Part shown: in pieces, positions 4,763-5,752 of the stretch
Layout: every line of letters starts with the position of its first letter
Position numbering within the stretch: the first letter of the stretch is position 1
NCBI GenBank assembly: GCA_018714575.1
Contig: DVNF01000168.1
Span: forward strand, 1-5,752
Origin: Candidatus Stercoripulliclostridium merdigallinarum
Lineage (GTDB): Bacteria; Bacillota; Clostridia; Christensenellales; DTU072
Direction: 5' to 3'
DNA length: 5,752 nucleotides
Made by a program: the position numbers and the translations under genes
Notes under the pieces: generated by a model
The model's input: only the letters and a program-made list of their open reading frames with translations
Told to the model about the DNA's origin: nothing
Database searches by the model: none

Positions 4763-5752
4763 CTAATCGTCCCTTTTAATTCCTATTTTTTCGCCGATCG
4801 CAGCCACTTTTCTGCCAAACGGCACGCTTAGCAATTCGCTTTTAGTAAACACCGGGAGTACCGCCAACAATATAATATAGACTATTCCCGCGACGAAAGC
4901 TATAGCTAAAACCGCCCAAGCGTTCAAATTGCCGACTATTGCCGTCGGCACAAGTATTATAACACCCAGCGCCAACATAACGCCACTTTTTTTCAGCAAT
5001 CGGATATTTTTTCCCGTCAATTCAAAAACCGAATGTAAGTTCAGCGCCGCGCCGACCGCATAGGACAGCAAATTCGCAAGTTGCGCTCCGCGAATACCCC
5101 AGACGAACAACAGTACGATCCCCAAAACTATTTTTACCGAGCCTGCTACGGCAAGGTTTCGGATCGGCAAAGACGTATTGCCCAGACCTTGCAGTACCGA
5201 AACGGAAATTTGCATTACGGCAAGGAACAACACCGAAAAAGCTCCTATCCTCAGCAAATCGGTGGCGGTTTCCAGCTCCGAAGCCGAAAGCGCAGGATAT
5301 ATCGCATGCAGACAAGCGCCGGCTCCCGCCAAAAACAGCGCGGTAAACGGCACGCCCACGGCGACCGCGGCTTTTATGGAAGTGGCAAGTTTCAGCCGAA
5401 TTTTATCGATGTCGCGTTCTACCATGCTGCCTGCCAGGTGCGGAGCCACCGCGACGCCTATTCCCAGCGCCAGCGAAACCGGCAGATTTATCAACGTGTT
5501 TACCGGAGCCGACAGCAAGCCGTATTCGGCTGTAGCCAAAGCTTGCGAATTACTGATCGACAAGATATTGACGACGGTAAACGAATCCAAAAACTGCGTA
5601 AACGGAAAGATCAGTCCGCCGATACCTACGGGAACGGATATTTTCAGGATCTCTTTGTAATTCTCCTTCGCCTCCCTTAAAGGCGGCAGGGACGGGAATT
5701 TCCCCTCTCTTTTCAAAAAAATTCCCAACACGGCAAAAAAGGTGACGGCTTC
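4763..5752 (-). CDS. SpoVB/YabM-family (MurJ-like, MOP superfamily) polysaccharide or lipid-linked precursor flippase, C-terminal part
   Basis: Only the last 329 residues are present; the frame is open to base 5752 (EAVTFFA at the edge), so the start and perhaps a third or more of the protein lie outside. The sequence is strongly hydrophobic, with about eight or nine likely membrane segments, including about residues 36-64, 82-105, 127-151, 168-190, 199-219, 223-243, 257-274 and 278-302. They are separated by short charged loops such as VERDIDKIRLK (111-121). The LQGLGNTSLPIRN segment (187-199) is typical of the SpoVB/polysaccharide-transporter branch. Relatives flip lipid-linked cell-wall or spore-cortex precursors across the cytoplasmic membrane; the substrate here is unknown. 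Being directly upstream of mazG, it matches the yabM-yabN order of Bacillus, which supports YabM/SpoVB over a multidrug MATE exporter. The GTG at 5729-5731 could be mistaken for a start but lies inside an open frame and is not supported. Confidence 0.85.
   Translation of the reverse strand, partial: EAVTFFAVLGIFLKREGKFPSLPPLREAKENYKEILKISVPVGIGGLIFPFTQFLDSFTVVNILSISNSQALATAEYGLLSAPVNTLINLPVSLALGIGVAVAPHLAGSMVERDIDKIRLKLATSIKAAVAVGVPFTALFLAGAGACLHAIYPALSASELETATDLLRIGAFSVLFLAVMQISVSVLQGLGNTSLPIRNLAVAGSVKIVLGIVLLFVWGIRGAQLANLLSYAVGAALNLHSVFELTGKNIRLLKKSGVMLALGVIILVPTAIVGNLNAWAVLAIAFVAGIVYIILLAVLPVFTKSELLSVPFGRKVAAIGEKIGIKRDD

Noticed and set aside
5081..5680. A 199-codon open frame on the plus strand opposite the flippase gene.
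   Set aside because: The product is rich in Arg, Gln and Ser with no recognisable motif. The opposite frame gives a convincing membrane protein.

Overview
The window is compact, unidirectional bacterial chromosome. Six genes lie on the minus strand, and the first and last run off the window edges. The sequence suggests a Gram-positive Bacillota, most likely a clostridial or otherwise uncultured lineage. Three things point there: AGGAG-type Shine-Dalgarno sites before several starts, a SpoVB/YabM-type flippase directly upstream of a double-domain MazG (the yabM-yabN order of Bacillus and relatives), and a pgk-tpiA-gpmI glycolytic cluster. The taxonomic placement is inference; there is no rRNA or other decisive marker here.

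Reading in the direction of transcription (right to left), the first unit begins outside the window. It holds a partial multi-membrane-span SpoVB/MurJ-like flippase (4763-5752), a MazG-family nucleotide pyrophosphohydrolase (3737-4747) and a DusB-like tRNA-dihydrouridine synthase (2787-3740). Spacing is 15 bp between the first two, and the last two overlap by 4 bp (ATGA), so this looks like one co-transcribed, partly translationally coupled unit. It closes with an intrinsic terminator at about 2714-2747.

A 224-bp gap (2563-2786) separates the units. It holds that terminator, an A/T-rich stretch, and a good extended -10 promoter for the second unit. A perfect 15-bp palindrome lies largely in the spacer of this promoter and touches its -35 region, where a repressor could bind.

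The second unit is pgk (1291-2562), tpiA (493-1254) and the 5' part of gpmI (1-447). These encode three enzymes of lower glycolysis/gluconeogenesis: phosphoglycerate kinase, triosephosphate isomerase and cofactor-independent phosphoglycerate mutase. Gaps are 36 and 45 bp, with no terminator between the genes. No gapA precedes pgk in the window, and eno, if present, would lie beyond the left edge.

I found no RNA gene, mobile element, CRISPR array or defence system, and nothing that amounts to a new multi-gene system. The points worth a second look are modest: a MazG with an unusual short N-terminal domain where YabN carries a methylase, a lysine/glutamate-rich insertion in PGK, a GpmI of the plant-like sequence type whose start lacks a Shine-Dalgarno site, and the palindrome in the pgk promoter.
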